The notes under the pieces are model-generated. The model was not told the DNA's origin. It was given only the letters and a program-made list of their open reading frames with translations, and made no database searches. Positions 44,347 through 52,684 of a stretch of DNA of 64,000 bases are shown here, piece after piece. The first letter of the stretch is position 1, and each line of letters opens with the position of its first letter. The DNA lies in assembly GCF_019968765.1 (NCBI RefSeq), contig NZ_CP074150.1, positions 1 to 64,000 on the forward strand, read 5' to 3'. The stretch comes from Enterobacter sp. JBIWA008. Lineage in GTDB: Bacteria > Pseudomonadota > Gammaproteobacteria > Enterobacterales > Enterobacteriaceae. The position numbers and the translations under genes were made by a program.

Positions 44347-45321
44347 ATGATGAATATTTACTGCGATGATGGTTCAACTAATGTTAAGCTGGCATGGTTT
44401 GAAGGAAACGAGCTGAAGACCCGGGTTTCTGCTAACTCCTTCCGGCATGGCTGGAAAGTGGCGGAATTCAGTGCCGCAACGTTCAACTATCAGGTGGGCA
44501 AGCTGAAATACACCTGGGACAGCGTCAGCAGGGATGCCATCCCGACAACAAACGTGGAATATCAGTACGGTGATCTCAACCTGCTGGCCGTGCATCATGC
44601 CCTGCTGAACAGCGGACTTGAGCCGCAGCCGGTGAGCCTGACCGTGACGCTGCCCCTGAGCGAGTATTATGACGGAGACTGCCAGCGGAACGAGGAGAAC
44701 ATCCGACGCAAACGGGAAAACCTGATGCGTGGGCTGGTTCTGAATAAGGGCAGGGCATTTACCGTAACGGACGTGAAGGTGATGCCGGAATCACTGCCGG
44801 CGGCGTTCTCCCGACTTGCAGAGCTGAAGCCCGGACCCGCTGAGACCACCCTGATTATCGATCTCGGCGGAACCACGCTTGATGCCGGCGTGATTGTCGG
44901 ACAGTTTGATGATATCAGTGCGGTACACGGCAATCCGTCTGTCGGCGTGTCACAGGTCACCCGCGCCGCTGCAGGCGCGCTGCGGGCTGCAGACAGCGAA
45001 ACCAGCGCGCTTATTGCTGACACGGTCATTCGCAACCGCAATGATCGTCAGTATCTGCAGCGAGTGATCAACGATGCCGGAAAAATTGACGATGTTCTGA
45101 ACAAAATTACAGAGGCAATCACTTCCCTGGGCGCGCGTGTCACCAGTGAGCTGACGGCCTTCAGGAACGTTAACCGGGTATTCCTGGTCGGGGGAGGCGC
45201 ATCCCTCATTGAAGAGGCTATCCGTCAGGCCTGGCCTCTGGCTCCTGACCGTATCGAGGTTATCGGCGATCCGCAGCTGGCGCTGGCCAGAGAGATTGCC
45301 CTTTACAATAAAGAGGACTAA
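44347..45321 (+). CDS. stbA: ParM/StbA actin-like partition ATPase
   Basis: 324 residues. Actin-fold motifs: YCDDGSTNVKL (phosphate 1), TLIIDLGGTTLDAG (phosphate 2) and VFLVGGGASLIEE (adenosine). It polymerises into filaments that push sister plasmids apart. Three bases separate it from the adaptor gene. The 228 bases upstream hold short repeats such as GAGTAA...TTACTC that may form the centromere. With sopABC the plasmid has two partition systems. Confidence 0.93.
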   Translation: MMNIYCDDGSTNVKLAWFEGNELKTRVSANSFRHGWKVAEFSAATFNYQVGKLKYTWDSVSRDAIPTTNVEYQYGDLNLLAVHHALLNSGLEPQPVSLTVTLPLSEYYDGDCQRNEENIRRKRENLMRGLVLNKGRAFTVTDVKVMPESLPAAFSRLAELKPGPAETTLIIDLGGTTLDAGVIVGQFDDISAVHGNPSVGVSQVTRAAAGALRAADSETSALIADTVIRNRNDRQYLQRVINDAGKIDDVLNKITEAITSLGARVTSELTAFRNVNRVFLVGGGASLIEEAIRQAWPLAPDRIEVIGDPQLALAREIALYNKED

Positions 45322-45323
45322 AC

Positions 45324-45986
45324 GTGCCGGACGGCCAGTATTCTTTCTATCTGCACAGCGACGATCGCACCGACATCGCGGCGATGGCGACCATCAGCAC
45401 CATCTCACAGCCCCTGCGCGGTGACTTCATCCGGACCGCTGCCACCGCCGGGGCGGTGATGTACCAGACGGATGCCCGTTTACCGGCGCTGATCCCGGTG
45501 TTCTTTGACGGGCATCTGAGCGCCATCCGGCTTTGTGCCGTGATGGCGCTGGTATCCGGCACCTGGTCTTCACTCTCAGGACTTCCTGATGAGCCTGATG
45601 GTGGCGTGGCTGCTCTGGCCATGTCACCGGAGACGGAATACCAGCGCCGGCGTTACACCCTGACGCTTCAGGATGACCGGAGCAGTGAACGGGGTGAGCG
45701 TGTGCTGACGGGCGTGTCATCCCGCCTGCGCGGAGAGCTGCTGAGAAACCTGATTATCACCGGTCTGGCCCTGCATACGACCGCACCGGAGCTGCCGCGT
45801 CTGCTGGCCAGCATGCCGGTACCGCCCGGCACGGTCAGCGAGCTGCAGGTTCTTGTTCAGCAGATGGCCGGTACGGCTGGCGTGAGTCAGGCTGCAGTAC
45901 CGGAGAAACCAGCAGAGCCTGCCGCACCGGTATCCGGTGAAGCGACCAGGATAAAGAAAAATATGCAACGGGCGTTCGGAGACTAA
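45324..45986 (+). CDS. stbB: StbB/ParR-like partition adaptor
   Basis: 220 residues from a GTG. The C-terminal part is Pro/Ala-rich (EKPAEPAAPVSG) followed by a basic tail (TRIKKNMQRAFGD) like the C-terminus of StbB, which contacts ParM. The assignment rests mainly on position directly after stbA and on that tail. Confidence 0.8.
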   Translation: MPDGQYSFYLHSDDRTDIAAMATISTISQPLRGDFIRTAATAGAVMYQTDARLPALIPVFFDGHLSAIRLCAVMALVSGTWSSLSGLPDEPDGGVAALAMSPETEYQRRRYTLTLQDDRSSERGERVLTGVSSRLRGELLRNLIITGLALHTTAPELPRLLASMPVPPGTVSELQVLVQQMAGTAGVSQAAVPEKPAEPAAPVSGEATRIKKNMQRAFGD

Positions 45987-45989
45987 AAC

Positions 45990-46253
45990 ATGTCAGTGAT
46001 TAAACAGAAGGCAGAGCAGTGCATTCATAACTTTCTGCGTGCCCGGAACGTGCCTGAATCTCAGTGGCCGGATCTGGTCAAAAAGACCGGCAGGGGAATG
46101 ATACTGGCAGGCGTGGCCGTTGTGGTTCCCGGCGTTCTGGTTGATAACATCTCCCTGCCGGTGACAATTGCGATGCAGGTCTGCTACGCCTCGCTGATCG
46201 GCCTCGGGGTTCTCCTGGCGTTTGACGATAAAAAGCCGAAGAACCGATCCTGA
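45990..46253 (+). CDS. Small two-TM membrane protein
   Basis: 87 residues; basic N-terminus (IKQKAEQCIHNFLRARNVPE), two hydrophobic helices (about 38-55 and 57-75) and a basic tail. Three bases after stbB, probably in its operon. No family recognised. Confidence 0.65.
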   Translation: MSVIKQKAEQCIHNFLRARNVPESQWPDLVKKTGRGMILAGVAVVVPGVLVDNISLPVTIAMQVCYASLIGLGVLLAFDDKKPKNRS

Positions 46254-46300
46254 GCAGGAACATCATTCAGAATGGTAACCAGACAGCCCGGGAGGGACTG

Positions 46301-46402
46301 ATGCAAAAGGTTAAGAGAGCGGGGCTGACGCTGGCGGAGGCCAGCGAGCTGTTGAACTGTCAGGAAATAAAGGAGATGAACAACAATGAGGAGGACAAAT
46401 GA
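46301..46402 (+). CDS. 33-residue small protein
   Basis: Starts with a GGGAGGG ribosome-binding site and encodes MQKVKRAGLTLAEASELLNC plus an acidic tail. The stop overlaps the next ATG as ATGA, which argues for a coupled, translated gene. Function unknown. Confidence 0.5.
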   Translation: MQKVKRAGLTLAEASELLNCQEIKEMNNNEEDK

Positions 46403-46779
46403 AGTGTAATACTGCAATTTTGTTTGTGGCGCTCACACTGGCAATACCCGGCGCGGTGAATGCCGCAGCCACAGTGGCGGTTCTTGACCAGATTGCCACG
46501 AAAAAGCAAAAGGAACGTGAAGACCAGCTCGAAGCCGTGGAACGTGATGCTTTAGCACAGCCAGATGCATGGAAAGCATATCTACAGGTGTCTGACGCAG
46601 TGCCTGCTGATGCCCCCATCATGCTGCAAAACCGCTACCGCAGCCTCGCCATTTCACTGGCACTGAAGGCTGCAATGGCCTGTTCGTCAGACGCTCTCAA
46701 GCTTCTCGAGCGTAACGACGTAATTGAGTTTCGCGTACTCCGATCATCGTTAGTCTCAGCCTGCAAAACAGCTAAATAA
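46399..46779 (+). CDS. Secreted hypothetical protein
   Basis: 126 residues with a signal peptide (ILFVALTLAIPGAVNA) and a helical, charged mature part containing two Cys that could pair (KAAMACSSDALK and SLVSACKTAK). GAGGAGG ribosome-binding site. No family recognised. Confidence 0.65.
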   Translation: MKCNTAILFVALTLAIPGAVNAAATVAVLDQIATKKQKEREDQLEAVERDALAQPDAWKAYLQVSDAVPADAPIMLQNRYRSLAISLALKAAMACSSDALKLLERNDVIEFRVLRSSLVSACKTAK

Positions 46780-46889
46780 GTTTCGTGCCAGCTGCCCACT
46801 TCCAGATTCCAATCTTCGGCTGGCATTCTCTCAATCCTGTAACCCTCTGTCCTGCATTGTCCTGAAGAGGAGAATGCAGGCCAAAAAAA

Positions 46890-46918
46890 ACGGCAGGGTG
46901 ACATCTCATCCCTGCCGT
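46890..46918 (-). terminator. Perfect hairpin with T-run on the minus strand
   Basis: ACGGCAGGG/CCCTGCCGT with a 9-bp perfect stem; read on the minus strand it is followed by eight T. No minus-strand gene immediately upstream of it is evident; read on the plus strand it is an A-run plus hairpin. Confidence 0.6.
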
Positions 46919-47032
46919 CAAAACTAAACGCTTAATTTTTCGGCGATTATAATGTATTGTTTTGTGATGTAAATCACATTTTAATTTAATGTGAAATTTT
47001 CCCTCCGTTTTATATCTCCCGTAAAAAATTAC

Positions 47033-47220
47033 CCGCCGTGCCTTCACGCTAACCAGGCCGCTGCGGTCGCAAGGGTTCACGTTGTCTCCGTCCTCACCCG
47101 TTCGCGCCCTGCACGGTGCATTCAGCCCGTGAAGGGCTTGCGCTGCGGCTTCGGCGTCGCCCTGGCGTCCTCCGCTTTACGCCGTGTTTTTGTGGCGGCA
47201 CGGCGCAAGAGGGTGCCGGA
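47033..47220 (+). repeat. Leading-region leader repeat, copy 1
   Basis: About 180 GC-rich bases beginning CCGTGCCTTCACGCTAACC and containing CCGTCCTCACCCGTTCGC, GTGCATTCAGCCCGTGAAGG and a final GGCGGCACGGCGCAAGAGGG. It recurs at 48023 and 49763, each time just upstream of a plus-strand gene. It can form several hairpins. Confidence 0.85.
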
Positions 47221-47236
47221 TGCTGAGGACACAACC

Positions 47237-47704
47237 ATGTTCAGACTGACCTGTATTGAACTCGATAACGGCGAGTTTGCCGTCTATATCAATTACCATT
47301 ACCTGCGGAGTGAAGATGCCAGCGGAAAACGGCTTTCTCTGGGGGAGGTTCTGGAGCAGCTCTCACTGCTGCCGGGCGTGGAATTACAGACCCTGCTGGA
47401 ACCCGTACCGGAGTGCGATGACTGGTGCTGGAACGACATCGCCGATCGCGTCCTGCCGTCGCGTCCTGCATGTCGTTATGATGTGACGGTGGCAGGGCTC
47501 ATCGCCAGGCTGAAGCAGTACCCACCGGATGCACTGTGTATGGGGACGTTCTGGCTGGAAGATGATTTTCTGTCGCTTGATGACAGTCTGTCGGAGGAAG
47601 AAATTGCAGAAGCCATGCGTATCTGCGACCACAGCCACGATGCAGGCATCGGTTTTAACTGGGACACGCTGCAGTTCGCTATCGACCACGTGAAGGGGCG
47701 CTGA
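47237..47704 (+). CDS. Hypothetical leading-region protein
   Basis: 155 residues, acidic, beginning MFRLTCIELDNGEFAVYINY and with a C-terminal half rich in acidic residues and Trp (GTFWLEDDFLSLDDSLSEEE). The start at 47237 is chosen because the frame upstream is the leader repeat. Function not recognised; possibly an anti-restriction or SOS-related protein by position only. Confidence 0.65.
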   Translation: MFRLTCIELDNGEFAVYINYHYLRSEDASGKRLSLGEVLEQLSLLPGVELQTLLEPVPECDDWCWNDIADRVLPSRPACRYDVTVAGLIARLKQYPPDALCMGTFWLEDDFLSLDDSLSEEEIAEAMRICDHSHDAGIGFNWDTLQFAIDHVKGR

Positions 47705-48022
47705 AAAAAAGGACACCGTCCGGGGAGGGGTGTCCTGAAATGTGTCATATTCGTTGTAAGTGAAAACTGTTCAGATGTTTTCGAAACAGATGATTGCACA
47801 ATTACTTCATACTTTCACCTGCCATATATGCGACTCAAAAAAAAAGGACGTCTCCTGCAGGAGTCGTCCAAAGCATACCAGGCTTTCGATACACGCACTG
47901 CGCTGCAGATGCGAACTCATTTTGAGTTTTTCATAGCCTTATGGAGTCATCAGCTACCAGAACTGGTAGTAAAGGATGTCGGTTCCCTCCGCCTTATTGC
48001 CGCCAGCCGGCGGCGTGTTCAA

Positions 48023-48208
48023 CGCCGTGCCTTCACGCTAACCCGGCCGCTGCGGTCGCAAGGGTTCACGTTGTCTCCGTCCTCACCCGTTCGCACATTT
48101 CACGGTGCATTCAGCCCGTGAAGGGCTTGCGCTGCGGCTTGCGGCGTCGCCCCTGCGCCCTCCGCTTTCCGCCGGGTTTTGTGGCGGCACGGCGCAAGAG
48201 GGTGCCGC
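48023..48208 (+). repeat. Leading-region leader repeat, copy 2
   Basis: Second copy of the repeat seen at 47033, over 85 percent identical by eye, located 20 bases before the DNA methylase gene. The 300 bases before it (47720-48020) hold no recognisable gene. Confidence 0.85.
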
Positions 48209-48229
48209 ATATCAGAGAGGAGTGTGTCT

Positions 48230-48922
48230 ATGTCCCGTTTTATTCTGGGTGACTGCGTGCAGGTGATGTCCCGTTTTCCGGCGCGTGCCGTCGATTTTAT
48301 TCTTACCGATCCGCCGTATCTGGTTGGCTATAAGGACCGTACCGGCCGCACCCTGGCCGGGGACAACTCAGCTGAATGGCTCCAGCCCGCCTGCCATGAA
48401 ATGTACCGCGTGCTGAAAAATGACAGCCTGATGGTGAGTTTCTATGCCTGGAACCGCGCGGATCTGTTTCTGAATGCGTGGAAAACAGCAGGTTTCCGGG
48501 TGGTTGGCCATATCGTCTTTGCCAAGAGCTACGCCTCAAAATCGACGTTCGTGGGTTACACCCATGAGAGCGCCTACCTGCTGGCGAAGGGAAGGCCGCA
48601 AACCCCGGACCGTCCCGTCCCGGACGTGATCCCCTGGAAATACACGGGCAACCGACATCACCCGACGGAGAAGCCGGTGCAGAGCCTGCGGCCGCTGATT
48701 GAATCGCTCACGCGTCCGGGGGCCATTGTCCTTGACCCGTTCGCCGGCAGCGGCTCCACCTGCGTGGCCGCCGCCGAAACCAGCCGCCGCTATATCGGGA
48801 TCGAGATGCTTGAGCAGTACCACGCCGCCGGCGTCCGACGTCTGGCACAGGTTGAACGGGCGAGAAGGATGCCGGCGGCCAATGACGGCGCGTTTTACCC
48901 CGACTGGCCGGAGGCGGCATGA
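48230..48922 (+). CDS. yubD: Orphan DNA methyltransferase (beta class, YubD-like)
   Basis: 230 residues. DPPYLVGYKD (motif IV) comes before VLDPFAGSGSTCVAA (motif I), the beta-class order of N6-adenine/N4-cytosine methylases; HHPTEKPVQSL is the usual linker motif. No cognate endonuclease is nearby. Such methylases are conserved in F-like leading regions and may protect or regulate the incoming plasmid. GAGAGGAG ribosome-binding site; ATGA overlap with the next gene. Confidence 0.88.
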   Translation: MSRFILGDCVQVMSRFPARAVDFILTDPPYLVGYKDRTGRTLAGDNSAEWLQPACHEMYRVLKNDSLMVSFYAWNRADLFLNAWKTAGFRVVGHIVFAKSYASKSTFVGYTHESAYLLAKGRPQTPDRPVPDVIPWKYTGNRHHPTEKPVQSLRPLIESLTRPGAIVLDPFAGSGSTCVAAAETSRRYIGIEMLEQYHAAGVRRLAQVERARRMPAANDGAFYPDWPEAA

Positions 48923-49140
48923 ACTACCCGGGCCTTGAACACCTGCGCGCGGACGTGGCCGCGCTCAGCAATGCCATGTGTGACGTGCGGATGCTGCTGA
49001 ACCGCCTCGAATCGCAGCACCGGCACGACGCGGCAACGCTTACCGAACGTATGGCTGGGCAGACTCTGCGCCGGATCAACACCCTGCTTCTTGAAGCTTA
49101 CCGCGAAGCCCTGGTGCTGGACGAAACCTTTCAGGACTGA
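48919..49140 (+). CDS. Small leading-region protein (YubE-like)
   Basis: 73 residues, helical and charged (LEHLRADVAALSNAMCDVRM, LLEAYREALVLDETFQD). Coupled to the methylase through an ATGA overlap. Position matches the small gene after the methylase in F. Function unknown. Confidence 0.65.
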   Translation: MNYPGLEHLRADVAALSNAMCDVRMLLNRLESQHRHDAATLTERMAGQTLRRINTLLLEAYREALVLDETFQD

Positions 49141-49195
49141 CTGACCCTGCCGGGCTGATGCCCGGCCTGTAACCCCTTACAAGAGAGAACAAACG

Positions 49196-49618
49196 ATGTA
49201 CGGAACCCGCGAAGAACTTTGTGTACAGCTTGAAAACATGTTCACCTTTGACGAACCCCTGGTCCTGCTGGTCTGGACGGAAGAGGGGATTAGCGTGGCC
49301 TGCCGTGAAGCCCAGCCAGAACCGGACGGGACTGAAATCCGGAATCTGATGAAGGCGATCGGCGAAATGAAAATGACGCAATACCGTCAGGAGGGGGTAA
49401 ATAATCGGACTGTCAGCGATCTCCTGGCCCGTCAGCGCGAAGCGGCAAACCGTCAGGTGAGTGTTCCGGCGGTACTCCTGTCCCGCGTCCTGCGTAACTA
49501 TGAATGCGAGCTGGAAAACCGGATCGGTATGGCCTGGGAAGCCGGGCGGCAGGAGCCTGAATCCGTCAGGAATGAGCTGAAGGACGTTCACGCCTTACAG
49601 GAGACGCTGGCCGCGTAA
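49196..49618 (+). CDS. DUF1380 family protein
   Basis: 140 residues. MYGTREELCVQLENMFTFDE, LVLLVWTEEGISVACREA and QVSVPAVLLSRVLRNYECEL are the DUF1380 pattern found in F-type leading regions. Function unknown. A related protein is encoded at 50446-50856. Confidence 0.75.
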   Translation: MYGTREELCVQLENMFTFDEPLVLLVWTEEGISVACREAQPEPDGTEIRNLMKAIGEMKMTQYRQEGVNNRTVSDLLARQREAANRQVSVPAVLLSRVLRNYECELENRIGMAWEAGRQEPESVRNELKDVHALQETLAA

Positions 49619-49762
49619 GGGAAAGAGCCGGGGTAACGCCCCGGCAACCGGTGGACATCCACAGCGAAAAGGATGTCAGTGCCTTCCGCTTCTATCCGCC
49701 GCTGTCCTCCGGGCCACGTCGGGACAATGAAACTCCCCTGAAGCTCCGTGCGGTGACGGCAT

Positions 49763-49941
49763 GCGCCGTGACTTCACTGTAGCCCGGCCGCATCGGCCAC
49801 AAGGGTTCGCTCACGCCTCCGTCCTCACCCGTTCGCACCCTTCACGGTGCATTCAGCCCGTGAAGGCTTTGCGCTGCGGCTTGCGGCGTCGCCCCTGTGT
49901 CCTCCGCTTTTCGCCGGTCTGTCGTGTCGTCACGGCGATGC
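49763..49941 (+). repeat. Leading-region leader repeat, copy 3
   Basis: Third copy, more divergent at its start (GCCGTGACTTCACTGTAGCC) but with the same CCGTCCTCACCCGTTCGC and GTGCATTCAGCCCGTGAAGG core, 34 bases before klcA. Confidence 0.8.
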
Positions 49942-49974
49942 CGGAACCGAGAATATGTTAACCGTGGAGGATCT

Positions 49975-50403
49975 ATGAACCAGACCGTGACCTGTGATGC
50001 TGTTCGTCTTGAGGGTGCGCAGCGCCTGACTTTCCTGCCTGATTTGTTTGGCGGCGATTTTATGACGTCCGAGGCATCCGTGTACGCCTATGCCCAGCGT
50101 TACTGCCCTGAGTATCAGGGGGGATTCTGGCAGTTTTACCGGCTGCCGGAAGGTGGCGGATATATGGCGCCTGACGTGGAGAGCCTGACCCTGTGCAATC
50201 CGGACAACTGGTTTGAGCAGACTGTCAGCGGGGAAGTGGCGGGGATCATCCTCACGGCACTGGTACTGAATCACCGGAGCTGGCACCACAGCAACAATGA
50301 CCATGAGGAGCTGTGCCGCCACTTCTGCCGCCGTTATGAGCAGCTTATGGCATTTGCTGATAACCATCCTGAAAGCGCCACCATCTGGCGTGCCCTTGAC
50401 TGA
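49975..50403 (+). CDS. klcA: KlcA/ArdB-type antirestriction protein
   Basis: 142 residues. LTFLPDLFGGDFMTSEASVY, YCPEYQGGFWQFYRLPEGGG and YMAPDV are the ArdB/KlcA signature. These proteins block type I restriction without being DNA mimics. Expression early in conjugation, from the leading region, would protect the entering strand. GGAGG ribosome-binding site. Confidence 0.9.
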   Translation: MNQTVTCDAVRLEGAQRLTFLPDLFGGDFMTSEASVYAYAQRYCPEYQGGFWQFYRLPEGGGYMAPDVESLTLCNPDNWFEQTVSGEVAGIILTALVLNHRSWHHSNNDHEELCRHFCRRYEQLMAFADNHPESATIWRALD

Positions 50404-50445
50404 CTGACCACGGGCGGCGATGCCGTCCGATAAAAGGAGAAAAAC

Positions 50446-50856
50446 ATGATTGGTACAGCAAGAGAAATTGCCCTTGAAATGCTGCGTTGTTCCGACCTCG
50501 ATGGCGAGAAGTACGTTTTCGCCAGCTGGAACCGAAATGATATCCGTTGCGTCTGCCTTGACTGGGATTTAACCGATGAGGAACTGGATGAAGTCCTGCG
50601 TCGGCTAAGTTCCTGCCTTGAAAGTGGCGCGGATATCGGCCAGATACGGGCGATAGTCGAAACCATGCTCGATGAGCGACGCGAGAAGCGAACCGTGACT
50701 ATTCCCGCGAAATCGCTGGCCTTAGTCATGCAGCTTGCAGGACGGGAGATGCAACGTATCGCAGTATGCGCGGAGGATGGCGGCGGATCAGCTGAAGAAA
50801 CCCTGAAAGAAGAAAACGACGTCATGATGCGCCTGCGCGAGGCGCTCGAGGCCTGA
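50446..50856 (+). CDS. DUF1380-like protein
   Basis: 136 residues with MIGTAREIALEMLRCSDLDG and RTVTIPAKSLALVMQLAGRE, aligned with the DUF1380 protein at 49196 (the VPASLL-type motif followed by a helical tail). Acidic. Function unknown. 42 bases after klcA with a good ribosome-binding site, so probably the same operon. Confidence 0.6.
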   Translation: MIGTAREIALEMLRCSDLDGEKYVFASWNRNDIRCVCLDWDLTDEELDEVLRRLSSCLESGADIGQIRAIVETMLDERREKRTVTIPAKSLALVMQLAGREMQRIAVCAEDGGGSAEETLKEENDVMMRLREALEA

Positions 50857-50906
50857 CAGAAAAGCCGGAGGCATTGCCTCCGGAAACAGAACAAAAGGAG
50901 AACACC

Positions 50907-51104
50907 ATGCAACTGTCACCGGAAACCCGCAGCATCCTGCGCCAGTATAAAACGCTCATCAACGAGCGACGTCGCGAATCAGGACTCAGCCCCGTAACCA
51001 CAGCGAAAGTGCTGGATGAGATCTGCGAATCGGCTACCCGCCAGTGCGCCGTCTATCTTTGCGGCCACTTCATTCTCCAGGGCGGTCAGGGCGACGGACA
51101 ATAA
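50907..51104 (+). CDS. Small hypothetical protein
   Basis: 65 residues from the ATG at 50907 (AAAGGAGAACACC ribosome-binding site); helical and basic N-terminus (LRQYKTLINERRRESGLSPV) with three Cys-containing turns near the end. Last gene of the klcA operon. No family recognised. Confidence 0.6.
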   Translation: MQLSPETRSILRQYKTLINERRRESGLSPVTTAKVLDEICESATRQCAVYLCGHFILQGGQGDGQ

Positions 51105-51280
51105 ATAATCCGGGCGGGGCATAGGCACCGCCTGTTCGCGCGCGAAAACCCTGTCATCCCTTCGGGCTGACGGGGCGGCAAGGCCAGCGCCTGCGGCGCT
51201 GCCTCCTCCCGCCCTGATGTAAGTCAGGGGAAATGGAGAGGAATGGCATTGTGAGGGCAAATTGTCACTGATACGGTCCT

Positions 51281-51408
51281 GCGTGGCGTGGCGTGGCGTG
51301 GCGTGGCGTGGCGTGGCGTGGCGTGGCGTGGCGTGGCGTGGCGTGGCGTGGCGTGGCGTGGCGTGGCGTGGCGTGGCGTGGCGTGGCGTGGCGTGGCGTG
51401 GCGTGGCG
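51281..51408. repeat. Pentanucleotide tandem repeat (GCGTG) x25
   Basis: At least 25 uninterrupted GCGTG units (128 bp). The unit length is not a multiple of three, and the tract is open in more than one frame. Located in the 830-bp gap between two leading-region operons. Confidence 0.95.
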
Positions 51409-51459
51409 GCTCTGAAACCCGATCAGCAAATCCTCAGAAAACACCTGAATCCCACTTCT

Positions 51460-51980
51460 GGCCCCCTTCGGCTCCCGGCCCGCGTGGCGGTCCGGTCGTC
51501 GAGCCCCCTCCGCCAGGGCGGCCGCTGCGCACCCGCCAGGCTCCGCCGAACCCCTCCGGGTTTCGGGCCATACGGCTAGGGTCTGATGGCTAAGGTCAAG
51601 GGCTGCGGCTTCTCCGGCCGTGCCGTCCGGAACGCCTTCACCGCGCCGGCTGATGCCGTCGCTTTAATGGCGCCACGCCGTTCCGACGTGTCGGGTGTGT
51701 GCATCCTGTTCCCCCGGTGAAGCCATCCCCCGTGTGTCCTCACGCGGAGGGCTGCTTGTAGCACCGTCGGGTCGTCATCCAAGGGGTGAAATGCACTCCG
51801 CCAAAACTTTTTGCGTGCCGCAAAAACTTTAGTCTCCGCCCCTTTCCTTCCGCCCTTCGCCGTTGCTCCTTTGCCCTTTGCCGCGAGAGAACTCACCAGG
51901 GAGATGGACTGCCATCACCACAGGAGAAAACCAGGATGCACACACGAAACGTCAACGTCAAAACCGCCGCTCAAGAATCT
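51460..51980 (+). repeat. 520-bp direct repeat, copy A
   Basis: Nearly identical to 63111-63632 in the same orientation. It starts GGCCCCCTTCGGCTCCCGGC and ends inside the first 15 codons of the downstream gene (MHTRNVNVKTAAQES). It is GC-rich with many hairpins and includes TTTGCGTGCCGCAAAAAC near 51810. Confidence 0.93.
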
Positions 51981-52208
51981 TCCAGGAAGATAGGGGAAGA
52001 ACAAAACCCTGTTTCTGTCGCACGGGAGTGGGTGGCTCAGGCCACTTCGCTGAAAGCGGGTGTCACCGTCACCCTGTCCGATGTGTCCCGATACGGCGAC
52101 GTGCAGGTGGAGATCCGCACCAACGGAACGCTTAACTGGCGCGCCTGGTCGTTTGAGCCGGATTTTCTTTTTGAACTGAAACGCAACCTGCAATACGTGC
52201 AGTTTTAA
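51936..52208 (+). CDS. Small protein with duplicated N-terminus
   Basis: 90 residues from the ATG at 51936 (CACAGGAG ribosome-binding site). The first 15 residues are shared with the gene at 63588; the remainder (AREWVAQATSLKAGVTVTLS, RYGDVQVEIRTNGTLNWRAW) is different. No family recognised. The shared N-terminus shows that the repeat includes the translation start. Confidence 0.6.
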   Translation: MHTRNVNVKTAAQESSRKIGEEQNPVSVAREWVAQATSLKAGVTVTLSDVSRYGDVQVEIRTNGTLNWRAWSFEPDFLFELKRNLQYVQF

Positions 52209-52251
52209 CCGGAAGCCGGATGTCCGGCCTTAACCCAGAGAAGGAGGAAAC

Positions 52252-52617
52252 ATGCAGAACCTTAACACCCGTCCGGCGACCCGTAAGGTCGGGCAGAGCA
52301 CCGAAATCGTGAAGCTGCTGCGCATTCAGGCCAGCGACACCCACGTAGTCGAGTTTGACAACGTGGACACCCGATTTAATGACTGCAACAACTGGCAGGT
52401 TATGGCAGGAGGCAAACGCGTCCTGTTCAGCAACCGCATGTATGAGCGTTTTTCAGATGTGAAATCGGGGATCGTGGCAACGATCAACGTGTGTGAAAAC
52501 AGCGGCAGCGTAACGGATAAAGCGATGCTGGAAGGGGCAAAAGTCATGATGCAGGTTCTTGATGGCTATCCGTCCTTTGCAGCACTGGCAGCACACCCGA
52601 AACGCATTACCGGTTAA
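52252..52617 (+). CDS. Hypothetical leading-region protein
   Basis: 121 residues; RNA/DNA-binding is possible from the basic N-terminus (NTRPATRKVGQSTEIVKLLR), with a beta-rich middle and a helical C-terminus. AGAAGGAGG ribosome-binding site. It occupies the slot where F-like plasmids usually encode ssb, but it lacks SSB features. Not recognised. Confidence 0.6.
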   Translation: MQNLNTRPATRKVGQSTEIVKLLRIQASDTHVVEFDNVDTRFNDCNNWQVMAGGKRVLFSNRMYERFSDVKSGIVATINVCENSGSVTDKAMLEGAKVMMQVLDGYPSFAALAAHPKRITG

Positions 52618-52684
52618 CCGGGTGCCGTGACCGGAGGGCAATCCGGCCACGGCTAACCACAACTATCACTGAGAGGTAAAAATC

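Noticed and set aside
47033..49941. CRISPR array
   Set aside because: The repeats are about 180 bp, kilobases apart and precede genes; no short regular repeat-spacer pattern exists in the window.
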